Positions 1-8,761 of a DNA stretch of 28,401 nucleotides are shown piece by piece; the stretch's first letter is position 1; each line of letters starts with the position of its first letter. The translations under genes and the position numbers were made by a program. The notes beneath the pieces were generated by a model. The model was not told where the DNA came from. It saw only the letters and a program-made list of their open reading frames with translations, and made no database searches. Source of the DNA: Candidatus Poribacteria bacterium (GTDB lineage Bacteria > Poribacteria > WGA-4E > UBA9662); NCBI GenBank assembly GCA_002699335.1, contig PACG01000226.1, forward strand, positions 22,992 to 51,392. Direction: 5' to 3'.

Positions 1-1085
1 GGGACCTCGACTCGAGCTAAATCCAGCAGTGTCGGCATCACGTCACACCAGCCCACCAATCGATGGTCGACCTGGTTAACACCCACCCGATCGTCACCAT
101 CTGCTCCCACTAGAATCATCGGGATATTAGCCGAATACTCGTAAAATAGCCGCTTGGCCCACATGCCGTGGTTACCTAACATGTCACCGTGATCTGAGGT
201 GAAACAGATGACGGTGTTGCTGAGTAAGCCTTCTTCTCTCAGGGTTCCGATCAGCACGCGAAGTTGATGATCAATATGCGTACATAGAGCATAAAATGCC
301 CGTCGTACCAAGCGAATCTGATCTGCTGACGAGGCCTGTTGTTGGAAGTGTACGCCCCGGTCAATATTGCCACAGATGGCAAAACAGTTCTCTTCAGCTA
401 TCCACCGGCCAATCTGTGGATCATCGATTTCCAGTTGGTGGTAGAGATCGAGATAGATTTGTAATGGGACGAGAGGTGGATGAGGGTGGCGGTACGAGAC
501 GAACCAGAAGGCGGAACGATCCGGATCACGACGCTTGATGGTGCGTGCCATTTGTTGCGTCGCCCAATTGGTGGCATGTGTCTCTTCTGGCAGATGCCAG
601 GGCCGCCAACCGTATTCATTGTTGCTCATTCCGTGGTAAAATTGTTGCCCTGCATACCCCCGATCGGCGAGAAAGATTTCATAATCATCGATGACACCAT
701 ACTGGGTACGCCCTTCCTCATCCAGAATAACATCGTCGAAGCCGATCCGATTCCTTTGAGGATAAACGTGGAGTTTCCCCACCGCAGTAGCCTGATAGCC
801 TGCATTACGAAAAGTTTGAGCTAAAGTCGGTAGTTCTGGCATAACCAATTTCTCTTTAAAAACTCGATCATCGTGCGTTTTTGGCATGGTGCCTGTCATC
901 AGTGTCCGGCGAGCCGGAATACAGACCGGGCATTCGGCGTAGGCATTGGTGAAACGGGTGCCACTCCTGGCTAAACTATCTAAAGTAGGTGTTTGGATTA
1001 CCGGATGGCCAGCTACGCCCAGTAGAGCCGCCGGCCAATGATCGGTGCTGATTAGAAGTACATTGGGATTAGGCCAAGCTGCCAT
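1..1085 (-). CDS. Sulfatase, Cys-type, C-terminus beyond window
   Basis: A sulfatase of the alkaline phosphatase superfamily, expected to hydrolyse sulfate esters, perhaps on sulfated glycans. The frame is open from the ATG at 1085 to the window edge (about 361 residues seen). The N-terminus shows the metal-binding segment LLISTDHW with Asp15. The activation motif is CIPAR at residues 55-59, where Cys55 would be oxidised to formylglycine by a sulfatase-modifying enzyme. A second metal motif, DHGDM, begins near residue 298. There is no obvious signal peptide, so it is probably cytoplasmic. AAGGA lies 6 bases before the ATG. It follows the disrupted phosphatase gene by 24 bases on the same strand. 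Substrate cannot be told from the sequence. Family assignment is firm. Confidence 0.93.
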   Translation of the reverse strand, partial: MAAWPNPNVLLISTDHWPAALLGVAGHPVIQTPTLDSLARSGTRFTNAYAECPVCIPARRTLMTGTMPKTHDDRVFKEKLVMPELPTLAQTFRNAGYQATAVGKLHVYPQRNRIGFDDVILDEEGRTQYGVIDDYEIFLADRGYAGQQFYHGMSNNEYGWRPWHLPEETHATNWATQQMARTIKRRDPDRSAFWFVSYRHPHPPLVPLQIYLDLYHQLEIDDPQIGRWIAEENCFAICGNIDRGVHFQQQASSADQIRLVRRAFYALCTHIDHQLRVLIGTLREEGLLSNTVICFTSDHGDMLGNHGMWAKRLFYEYSANIPMILVGADGDDRVGVNQVDHRLVGWCDVMPTLLDLARVEV

Positions 1086-1109
1086 TTTATTCCTTTCCCC
1101 CTAGGGTTC

Positions 1110-1630
1110 TTACCAGTCGAGTATCATCTGATGTTGCGCCGGTGACTACGGTGTATTGGGGTGAGGCCACCGTTTTTCTCGACGGACTGTTTCCCAGTGT
1201 TCTCGCAACATCTGCAGTGCGTCCTCCCCCGCAAGGCCTTGTCTCACCAAATAACAGCCAACTACTGTTCCGGTTCTACCGACACCGTCCCAACAGTATA
1301 TCACCACTTGTCTTCGTTCAGCAATAACGGAGTCGAGTAAATCTAGAATTTCGATCATCTCCGATTTGGTAGGGGTCGAGTAATCTACAATCGGTTTCCG
1401 AACATGAACTGGGCTTAGCTCCAACCCTCTGGTTTCCTCTTCCAGCAACAGGTTATAAGGTTCAAGTTCCTTCGCCCGGGTTAGATCCATGAAATAGTCG
1501 AGCCCTTCAGCCAAGAAACGAAGCAGACGCAACCGGGCTTCAGCAACCTGACATGGCCCGGACATTCACTAGCTAAAAGATTTTTATTCACCCAGTAAAA
1601 ATCTTCAATCGGTTTACAGCAGAGGTCCAC
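1110..1630 (-). pseudogene. Tyrosine/dual-specificity phosphatase, frameshifted and amber-interrupted
   Basis: The central frame (1146-1565) encodes a cysteine-dependent protein phosphatase with the CX5R P-loop YCWDGVGRTG; Cys91 and Arg97 are counted from its first ATG. Two disruptions are visible. Upstream, a different frame starting at a GTG at 1630 encodes DFYWVNKNLLASECPG, which matches the usual N-terminus of this family (YWV..LLAGEYPG), so a frameshift lies near 1550-1565. Downstream, an in-frame TAG at 1146-1148 is followed in the same frame by SPAQHQMILDW and then TAA at 1110; the family normally ends in a similar SP..Q...V..W segment. GGGAGG stands 11 bases before the GTG. Either this is a recently inactivated gene, or there are two sequence errors, or a shortened 139-residue protein is still made. 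The catalytic core itself looks intact. Confidence 0.75.
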
Positions 1631-1774
1631 TTTCCGCTTTGCCTCCCTATAGTCGTTGAAATATCGCCAATAACCTGTAGATGGAGATAGATGACCGACA
1701 TTTTAGCACAAAGAACCAAAATACCATAAGAGGATTTCGAATTCAAAGTGCCACGGACTTAAGCCCGTAGGTAT

Positions 1775-3214
1775 CTACTGATCGGCATAGTCAACGGCCC
1801 AACTACCGCGGCCAGTTTGACCACCAACCGATCGTTGCCAAAGAGCCAGAAATTCGTCCGGTGCGTGATGATCGGCCAAATGACTGGTGAAAATCTGATG
1901 CAATTCAGCCGCAATATCTAGATTGTCAGTTGCAATATTGTATTTGGCTAGTGGATCTATGGTTAAATCGTAAAGTTCAGGTGATCCATCCTCGCCGACA
2001 GGTGCGTAGCCCCACCGATGCGTGATTAAGAAAGGTGTGGTTGCCCGCTGCGGTCTTGCGCCTTTAGCCCTAATATGACAACCGCTAACCGCAAAATCAC
2101 GGTGTTTGGTTGTACTGTTACGAATCTGATCGGCAAAGGAGATTCCATCTGTCCTTTTCTCGGTTATAATTTCGACGTTAGCCAGGTCGAAAATCGTGGG
2201 TAGCAGGTCAATCGGTTGAGCGATTAGGTCCAGGCTTTGCTGTTTGGGTACACCTCCGCCAGCAATCAGGAGCGGTACGTGACCAATCTCAGGGTAGATT
2301 GGCCAGAAACGTTTATCTTCGGAGGAGATATTGGACTTACCCGTTCGACCGTGTTCACCAATCGACATGCCATGGTCAGCCATCACCACCACAATGCTGT
2401 CTTCCCAAAGTTGCAGATCATCGATTTTTTGCAAGACTCGCCCAATGTAACGGTCAACCAGCTCAGATTCTGCCGCATAGTGTGCCCATAGGTTATAGAG
2501 TTCAGCTTCAGTGTAAACGGATGAAGGACCATAATTAGGATGCAACATGGGTGCACCATCGTAGTCAGGGTCGTAGCGTCGAACCATGTACTCTGGAGGA
2601 TCCCACGGTTCATGTGGATCGAAAAAGTCAACCCAGAGGAAGAAGGGGTTGTGATTGGCATTCTCTTCCAGGAAACGAACTGTGGTCGTACCGGTCTTAG
2701 CGGCAAAGGTCTCGGACTCTAATTCGTAGTATCGGTTAGTCCATCGGTGCTTATTGGGCAAGGTGTGACCGTTAAAACTAGGCCCAGGTCTTGTCTTTTC
2801 TAACGGAACAATTTCTTGGATTGGGTCATTCAAATGCAAAAGTGGGAGGTCGCCTTCTTGTCCGCGATGCTGAAAAGCAGCATCGAACCCATGTTGAAAT
2901 CCGGCGTTGAATAAGTGGGGGCAATCACAGATTAATTGGGTTGTATACCCCTGTTGGCTTAACATCTTTGCAACATGATTTGGACCACTAACATCAATCG
3001 GTTGCCAACCGTAGTGAGGCCAACCCAGGACACCGGTAGCGAAGTCTGTCCGATGCGGGATGGTAGGGAAACTGTTCATGTAGAACTTTTCCACCGAAGT
3101 AGCACGTTTGGCAGCGAACGCGTCGATTTCTGGCGTACGAACAGGTCGTTCAGCCCGGTTGCCTAAATTGTCGTAGCGGAACGTATCAATCAACAGAACG
3201 ATGATATTTTTCAT
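1775..3214 (-). CDS. Sulfatase-like hydrolase with Thr in place of the catalytic Cys
   Basis: A member of the alkaline phosphatase/sulfatase superfamily, 479 residues. I start it at the ATG at 3214 (MKNIIVLLIDTFR), which has AGAGGAAG just upstream and begins directly at the conserved first strand; the frame is open about 100 bases further. Asp10 and the ADHGMS motif (Asp280-His281) are the expected metal ligands. At the position of the formylglycine motif the sequence is SFPTIPHR, so Thr51 stands where Cys or Ser is normal. It cannot be matured to formylglycine and may use Thr directly, as phosphodiesterases of this superfamily do. It follows the alpha/beta hydrolase gene by 31 bases and is probably co-transcribed with it. 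No signal peptide is seen. It could be a phosphodiesterase, an unusual sulfatase or a phosphonate hydrolase. Confidence 0.9.
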   Translation of the reverse strand: MKNIIVLLIDTFRYDNLGNRAERPVRTPEIDAFAAKRATSVEKFYMNSFPTIPHRTDFATGVLGWPHYGWQPIDVSGPNHVAKMLSQQGYTTQLICDCPHLFNAGFQHGFDAAFQHRGQEGDLPLLHLNDPIQEIVPLEKTRPGPSFNGHTLPNKHRWTNRYYELESETFAAKTGTTTVRFLEENANHNPFFLWVDFFDPHEPWDPPEYMVRRYDPDYDGAPMLHPNYGPSSVYTEAELYNLWAHYAAESELVDRYIGRVLQKIDDLQLWEDSIVVVMADHGMSIGEHGRTGKSNISSEDKRFWPIYPEIGHVPLLIAGGGVPKQQSLDLIAQPIDLLPTIFDLANVEIITEKRTDGISFADQIRNSTTKHRDFAVSGCHIRAKGARPQRATTPFLITHRWGYAPVGEDGSPELYDLTIDPLAKYNIATDNLDIAAELHQIFTSHLADHHAPDEFLALWQRSVGGQTGRGSWAVDYADQ

Positions 3215-3245
3215 GAATCTTCCTCTAATATCATTAGGATTAGGG

Positions 3246-4241
3246 TTATAACCATTGGTTGAACCAATCGATAGCCGGTCCAACATCGAATTCGTGCTCA
3301 CCCGCAAAGACATCCAGTGTCACTCGATTATCGACACCGAGTGCCCGGTAGTGATCGTCGAGTTGATTATAAGCCTCAGTGGCATCTGAAACCAGAAAAC
3401 TGGGATCTTTCTCTCCCGCTTGAATCATCAAGGGGCGAGGCGAAATCAGCGTGGCAATATCAGCATGCTCAAAGTATTTTGCCATCTGTGGGACGTAGCC
3501 GCAAATGCAGTGAGGCTCTTTCAAAAAAGTACCCTTGAAAGAGGTTAAAAAACAGGCGATACAAGCAACTCTAATTCGTTCATCACAAGCCGCCAGGTAG
3601 AGGGTCATCTCACCCCCTAGGCTCAACCCTGCACAGCCGATTCGATTTGAATCTACAGCCGGTAACGTGGTTAGGATATCGAGCGCTCGCTGTAATTCCC
3701 ACATTCGATAACCGATGACAGTACTACCGAGTAAGTTGAGAGCTTCATGGTCAAAGCGACAACCGTGATACGGCTCTGGATTAGCCCGCTCACCAAAGCT
3801 GATATGTTCCGGCACAAAAGCCACATATCCGGCCTCAGCCAGTTTTATAGGATAAAGATGATAGCCGCTTTCGGCTTCTCCCATCACCTGATTAATTCCT
3901 TTCCCATGCCCAGGTGGGCAAAGAATCGCTGGTCGGGGGCGGTCGTTTCCTTTAGGCTTTAACAGATAAGCTGAAACTGTGAGATGCGGCAGTGTTTGGT
4001 ATTTCACTTTTGTCAACCGGTAATTGGGGAACTCCTCTTCTGCTACGGTTTCTAACTCTGGATTGAAATCCCATTCAGTTGTATAGGTGGGTAGATCTGC
4101 GATCTGAAGTAATTCAATGACCCGTGAGCGAGCCTCTGCCTTCCACGACTCAAAGGTTTGAATTGCGCCTTGAAATCGCATTCGACGTGAATTTTCGGTG
4201 TACAACTGTTGTAAATGTCGTAAAAAATTGTTCTGCATCAT
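3246..4241 (-). CDS. Alpha/beta hydrolase (acetyl-xylan-esterase/dienelactone-hydrolase-like)
   Basis: An alpha/beta-fold hydrolase of 331 residues that probably cleaves an ester, possibly on a sugar. The nucleophile elbow is GLSLGG with Ser207, the acid is Asp279 in GEKDPSF, and the base is His316 in GEHEFD. The oxyanion segment CPPGHGKG lies before the elbow. The roughly 100-residue N-terminal extension is typical of the acetyl-xylan-esterase-like group. An in-frame ATG lies further up at 4262, but AGGAG stands about 10 bases before the ATG pair at 4241/4238, so I place the start there. It heads an operon with the sulfatase-like gene, which suggests joint deacylation and desulfation or dephosphorylation of one substrate (inference). 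Its promoter must lie inside the adjacent transposase remnant. Confidence 0.88.
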   Translation of the reverse strand: MMQNNFLRHLQQLYTENSRRMRFQGAIQTFESWKAEARSRVIELLQIADLPTYTTEWDFNPELETVAEEEFPNYRLTKVKYQTLPHLTVSAYLLKPKGNDRPRPAILCPPGHGKGINQVMGEAESGYHLYPIKLAEAGYVAFVPEHISFGERANPEPYHGCRFDHEALNLLGSTVIGYRMWELQRALDILTTLPAVDSNRIGCAGLSLGGEMTLYLAACDERIRVACIACFLTSFKGTFLKEPHCICGYVPQMAKYFEHADIATLISPRPLMIQAGEKDPSFLVSDATEAYNQLDDHYRALGVDNRVTLDVFAGEHEFDVGPAIDWFNQWL

Positions 4242-4261
4242 TACCTGATTACTCCTGTCCA

Positions 4262-4821
4262 ATGGTCAAAAACCGATTGAGGGCAGCTTAAAAGCGGAAT
4301 GTGTTCTGTTGGGTTGCTGGCATTCAGGTTTGGACAAGCTAAAACAATCCGCAACCTGGGTTGGACCTGTCTGAGCCGGTTGAAAAAGAATTGTCTAGTT
4401 AATGTTGATGGTTCGGGCTTAGTCCCAATCAGCTCCAGATTGGGACCAATGGTTGCATCATTCATCTGAAAAGATATGGTTCAGGTCAAGGTGTTCAAGA
4501 TAGCCGCCAAAAACGGCGGCATTGGCTATTGGGCAACTAACTGGTTTAGAGATGAGCGAAAAAAGTAGACGATTTCAACGGCCTAAGTTGTGTTGGAGGA
4601 TTCAAGAATATCATCGTGGCATTAAACAATTTGTTGGAATCGAACGGGCACAAGTTGACTCCAGCAAAGGGCAACGTAATCACATTAGGTTTTTGGTATT
4701 AGGAGCCTTTCTTGCTCTAGAGCGCTATCGTTTCCGAACTGGGTTGCGTCGGTTTGAGGCCGAAATTGGACTGACACGGTCCGCCGTGCACGCTTACCTA
4801 GAAAATCCCTGTACTAGTTAA
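4262..4821 (+). pseudogene. IS4/IS701-type DDE transposase remnant
   Basis: Four pieces in shifting frames give the C-terminal half of a DDE transposase: MVKNRLRAA, then LKAECVLLGCWHSGLDKLK, then TIRNLGWTCLSRLKKN continuing to GGIGYWATN, then LEMSEKSRR followed by WRIQEYHRGIKQF and RAQ.....QRNHI. The EYHRG.KQ block is the family's C-terminal catalytic signature. At least three frameshifts and one internal TGA are present, and the N-terminal half is missing. The element is dead. Its 5' edge abuts the start of the divergent alpha/beta hydrolase gene, so the insertion or a later deletion shaped that gene's upstream region. I found no convincing terminal inverted repeats. Confidence 0.85.
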
Positions 4822-5084
4822 CTGCGTAATTCCTAGGGGAGTTTCCATGTCAGGCTGAAGTCTGAAAAAAGGGTTGAGTCAAATATTTAGGACAGAAGAA
4901 TTATAACACTGATTTGCCCGATCAACAACGGCAGTGTTACGGCCCTATCTACCAACTCCTGACCCACCGAGAGTCTATATAGTTCGATGAAATCAAGTAC
5001 TGATTATCAACGCTATCTGCTACCCGGTTTACATCCCTCGCCAACGGTACATGCTAGCCCAAGATTTTCCGTCTGGGTAAACGT

Positions 5085-5760
5085 TCAGCCACCGTTGGCA
5101 TCTGCTCCATTACCGTAAATAGTGCCGGCCAGAAAGGTGATTTCTGATTCATCTTGCCCGACATAAACAACTTGGCCCACAAGCCGGTCGAGAAGCCCAG
5201 CCCCGTGCAGACAGGATTGGCAGCTAAACGCTGGTAGTAAAAGAACCAGTAGGCTCGACGGTGAGTCTGATCCTAGAGCAGGTTCGGACCCAAGCGAAAA
5301 GAGTGAGAGACCGTCGTCTGACCGTCTATACTGACCTTCAACCGATAGTGTCCAGGGGTATCGGAGCCTGTGAAGTCGCCGCGCCAGTATTCCGGCCCCA
5401 GTCGTTGTCAAATACGCCTTTTATCCAACCGCGATGGTTCGAGACCACAGGGCAAACTGGAGTACCGGATTAGGTCAACCAATTGACCACTGACCGCATT
5501 ATCGTCAGTCGGCAGAAAGTTAGTCTGGATAGTGAAACATTTCGGAGCCTCCAGATCGTAGCCGACCTGGTTGACTAGGATTTCGATCTGCCGAGGCCGT
5601 GAAAAATGACCAATAATGGTAGCCTGGTCCCACCAGGTCGGTTGGTCATCATTTTTCTGGGTCTCACAAACCAACTGTAACCAAAGGGCACCAGCAGGGG
5701 AGCAAGCATTATTCAGCCATCTTTGATTCTGGTTCGCACATCAAAATCGTCTTCAATCAT
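5085..5760 (-). pseudogene. GH9-like glycosidase remnant (CelD N-terminal Ig domain)
   Basis: Pieces in several frames on the minus strand recall the front half of a family 9 glycoside hydrolase. One frame has the block WLNNACSPAGALWLQLVCET and then EILVNQVGYDLEAPK, the hallmark of the cellulase N-terminal Ig-like domain. A second frame continues with YWRGDFTGSDTPGHYRLKV, which matches the end of that domain, then an in-frame TAG, then AYWFFYYQR, the usual entry to the GH9 catalytic domain. A third frame may continue with CLHGAGLLDRLVGQ. The rest of the catalytic domain is absent. At least two frameshifts and one stop are needed, so it is a truncated, inactive gene. The outer limits are approximate. 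Confidence 0.7.
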
Positions 5761-5776
5761 AAGTGAGGTGAAAAGG

Positions 5777-5802
5777 AAAAAAACAAACGCACTACGTTTG
5801 TT
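5777..5802 (-). terminator. Terminator-like hairpin with T-run (minus strand)
   Basis: Read on the minus strand, an 8-bp perfect stem (AACAAACG / CGTTTGTT) with a 5-base loop is followed by five more T residues, the shape of a weak intrinsic terminator. No intact minus-strand gene ends just upstream of it, so it would only stop antisense transcription coming from the sialidase-like region. The stem is AT-rich and the function uncertain. Confidence 0.3.
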
Positions 5803-5851
5803 AAGGTTATCTATCTGCTAAAAGTTGGACTATTTCAGCAAAGGATAGTCG

Positions 5852-5866
5852 CCGACCTTCGGTCGG
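5852..5866 (+). promoter_or_regulatory. Leader hairpin before the sialidase-like gene
   Basis: CCGACC and GGTCGG form a perfect 6-bp stem around a TTC loop. The hairpin ends 22 bases before the ATG at 5889 and just before the ribosome binding site AAAGGAG. It may stabilise or regulate the leader; there is no T-run, so it is not a good terminator. Confidence 0.3.
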
Positions 5867-5888
5867 ACAGTTTTAGAAAGGAGAACCG

Positions 5889-7276
5889 ATGAGCAATGTT
5901 CCCATGACACGCCCTATTTTTTTCACTCGTCCACCTTCGCAAAGCTTAAAGACGGACGTATCCTGCAGGCTGCGGGTGCAATCTTCACCACTTCTGATGA
6001 TGGAGGCATCACCTGGTCTGATCCGTTTTCGTATACCGATACCGATGGAGATAAAGTCGGCGGGAGCGGTGCCTCTCTAGTCCGTCTATCTGGCAGGAGT
6101 ATCGGGTTGGCAGCGATGCGAAGACCAGACGATAACCGACGGAATACCCACCTTTTTTCTGGCGTTCTGAGGATAGTGGAGAGACGTGGGCACCACCAGT
6201 GCGTGTCACGCCGCTAGGGATCGGCACATATACTTATCAAGATGTACTATTGCGGACTGTGTCCGGTCGTATTATTCTGCCGGTTTACGTCTCGCTAGGC
6301 CAGTCCACTGGTCCAAACGACGTTAAACCAGCAGCATCGGGTAAGTTGGTCAACGGTCAATGGGTTTCGACCGCCGCGCATTTTTTCGATCCACATTTCT
6401 CCGCCTCTTATGTCTGCTACCCGGACGACGATGGACGCACTTGGCAACGCAGTCGGGACGGAGAGTTAATCATTCTGATGGATTGGAACGTATCCTACAG
6501 ATATACCGATGAGCCGACAGTAACGGAAGTGACGCCGGGACGCTTACTGATGTTTATACGAAACGAACTTGGCCGCGTCTTTCAGGCGTGGTCGGAGGAT
6601 AATGGCGAGACATGGAGCCGGCTACAACCGACTTCACTGGCGTCCTCGACCGTTCCGGCCCAGATTCGGACGTTAACCAACGGACACCTGCTGGCGGTAT
6701 GGAATCAGGAGAGCGAAGAGGAGATTAAGCAAGGATATAATCGGACGAGGATCTCTTCTGCAATTAGTCGCAACGGAGGCAGTGTAGGAGTTTTTCCAGA
6801 ACGTCGAATCCATGCACGAAGAGACGCGTGTGGAACCGGGGCCGATTCGTCCAGTACGTCCGGCAGAGTACCACTTTGAACCCGGACTACCAGTGCCTGA
6901 ACGAGAGCGAGAACATATTCTGCCTGTCGGGTTTCACGGACGCTGGTCGTATCCATCGGTTTTTGCAATGAAGGATCGGGTACTGATTGCCCACACCTAT
7001 TCGGTCTATGAACAACACCCAACCCGGGCGGAGTTAATACTGAGTAGTCGAAAACCGGGCGGCTTCAACCAGAAGTTAAAAGTCCTACCGCTGACGTGGT
7101 TCTACGGCGACAAGGAACCGGCGGACAACCCCCTTCTGCCGCGAGCGCACGAAACTGAAAGTCCGTCACACATCGACGAGGGATACGTGCCTGGTAGCGA
7201 AGCAACACCTTCGATCCGCGAAGAGATTTGTGTTTTTACTTTCAATACGATAGGATTGACGCAAAATGGCGATTAA
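5889..7276 (+). pseudogene. Sialidase-like (BNR/Asp-box) exo-glycosidase, frameshifted
   Basis: A six-bladed propeller glycosidase of the sialidase superfamily, recognised from four Asp-boxes spread over the region: SDDGGITW, SEDSGETW, DDDGRTW and SEDNGETW. AAAGGAG precedes the ATG at 5889. The reading frame changes near 5940, again near 6150 at a run of T, and again near 6780, where a TAG also interrupts SV.EFFQNVESM. The last frame runs to the stop at 7276 and keeps propeller-like text (GFHGRWSYPSVFAM). The total length fits a full-size gene of about 460 residues, so decay is recent or the errors are local. No signal peptide is visible. Substrate is unknown; family members cleave sialic acid or other sugars. 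Confidence 0.75.
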
Positions 7277-7435
7277 CTGCATGTTAGCCACTATTGTGAT
7301 TCAAGAAAGCACTAAACTTGATAGCGAAGCGACCTCGTTACCGAAACTTGCGCCACCAAATTAGAAGTGAAATATTTATTTGTACACCATCCTGAATTCA
7401 GGCATCTCAAATTACGGATTAAGGGGAAATAAATT

Positions 7436-8644
7436 ATGTCTATTAAACCACTGACGATTGAGCAGTCAAGAGTATTGCTTAACCGTTCTGATGAAATCAT
7501 TGTCCGCGGCTGCCAGGGGCACAAACGCAGCCATGATATGCTCTCCATGGGCTATCCTGTCTTTACTCAGCGGGCAAGTGGCGCTCGTTTCTGGGATGTA
7601 GATGGGAATGAATATCTGGACTACCTGATGGGTTTTGGTCCCATTCTGTTGGGGTACAACGATCCCGTCGTCAATCAGGCCATCCGAACTCAGATAGAAG
7701 AAGGCACGATTTACAGCACAGCCCATCCCAAGGAACTGGAAGTGGCTGAGATGCTGATCGATCTTATTCCAATGGCAGAGATGTTGGGCTTCTTTATCGG
7801 TGGCAGTGCTGCCACTTCTGGTGCCGTACGCCTTGCCCGGGCCCACACAGGTCGAGAGCGAATTATTCGGTGCGGTTATCACGGTTGGCACGACTGGACT
7901 CAGCCGGAAGGCATCGGAGTGCCAGAGTTCGTCGGTCAATTAACGCTATCGGCACCGTATGGAGACCTCAGTGCTCTGGAAGAGTGTTTCAGAAAGCACG
8001 ACAACCAAATTGCCTGTGTTGTAATGGAAACCATCCAGGGCGACGGTCCGTCGGAAGGTTTCTTGCAAGGATGCGTTGACATCGCACACCGGTACGGCGC
8101 ATTGTGCGTCTTTGACGAAACTAAAGTTGGCTTTCGAGTTGCGTACAGCGGAGGCAGCGAGTATTACGGTGTCACACCAGACCTAGCGACCTTTGGTAAG
8201 GCGTGTTGCAACGGTTATCCAGGTAGTTTCGTAGTCGGTCGCAAGGAGATTCTGTCCAGTAAGAGTTGTCAGTCTGCTTGGTTAGCAGCGACCTTCCACT
8301 GTGATCTGCCTAGCCTGGTGGCTCTGGAAGTCGTCATCAGCGAAATGAAACGTCGGGATGGGATTGCCTACCAGTGGAAAATTGGAACCCGCCTCATCGA
8401 AGGTGTCAACCAGGCGTGTGAAGCCGGTGGGCTAGGCTATCGTTTATCTGGTCTGGGACCGATGCCCAAACCCAATGTTGTGGAGGAAGAGAGGGACCGC
8501 TGCATCGCTATGCTTCAGGGTTGTTTAGCCCGTGGCTTCTATCTGCATCCCGGCCACCCGATGTTCCTCTCTCTATCACATACCGAGGATGACATCGAGG
8601 ACACGATTGTGGCCGTCCAGGAATCCATCGCTGACCTTAAATGA
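7436..8644 (+). CDS. Class III aminotransferase, glutamate-1-semialdehyde-aminomutase-like
   Basis: A PLP-dependent fold-type I enzyme of 402 residues. The pyridoxal lysine is Lys255 in FGKACCNGYP, the cofactor-binding Asp is Asp227 in FDETKVGFR, and the phosphate/aromatic region shows GGSAATSGAVRLARA followed by CGYHGWHDW. The DETK and HGWHDW text matches the broad group of glutamate-1-semialdehyde-aminomutase-like aminotransferases rather than canonical HemL, and no other haem gene is nearby, so the substrate is probably a secondary amine or amino-sugar intermediate (inference). AGGGGA precedes the ATG. It stands alone on its strand, 159 bases after the broken sialidase-like gene, and is fully open. 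Confidence 0.92.
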   Translation: MSIKPLTIEQSRVLLNRSDEIIVRGCQGHKRSHDMLSMGYPVFTQRASGARFWDVDGNEYLDYLMGFGPILLGYNDPVVNQAIRTQIEEGTIYSTAHPKELEVAEMLIDLIPMAEMLGFFIGGSAATSGAVRLARAHTGRERIIRCGYHGWHDWTQPEGIGVPEFVGQLTLSAPYGDLSALEECFRKHDNQIACVVMETIQGDGPSEGFLQGCVDIAHRYGALCVFDETKVGFRVAYSGGSEYYGVTPDLATFGKACCNGYPGSFVVGRKEILSSKSCQSAWLAATFHCDLPSLVALEVVISEMKRRDGIAYQWKIGTRLIEGVNQACEAGGLGYRLSGLGPMPKPNVVEEERDRCIAMLQGCLARGFYLHPGHPMFLSLSHTEDDIEDTIVAVQESIADLK

Positions 8645-8761
8645 GCAAATGCGCAAATCAGAACCGCTTGATGATGTAAGACTCTCGGTGTATAGATCCA
8701 CTCATGCGCGGATGTTCCTATCGTAAATTTCCTGCGACGAGGCTGGTTTTGGCACTTGGTG

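Noticed and set aside
4464..4466. In-frame TGA in the transposase remnant as another selenocysteine codon
   Set aside because: The gene has several frameshifts and lacks its N-terminus; the TGA is not at a redox position.
4866..4882. AAGGGTTGAGTCA shared in inverted orientation with 21970-21982 as a possible IS end
   Set aside because: Only 13 bases match and flanks differ; matches of this length are expected by chance in a window this size.
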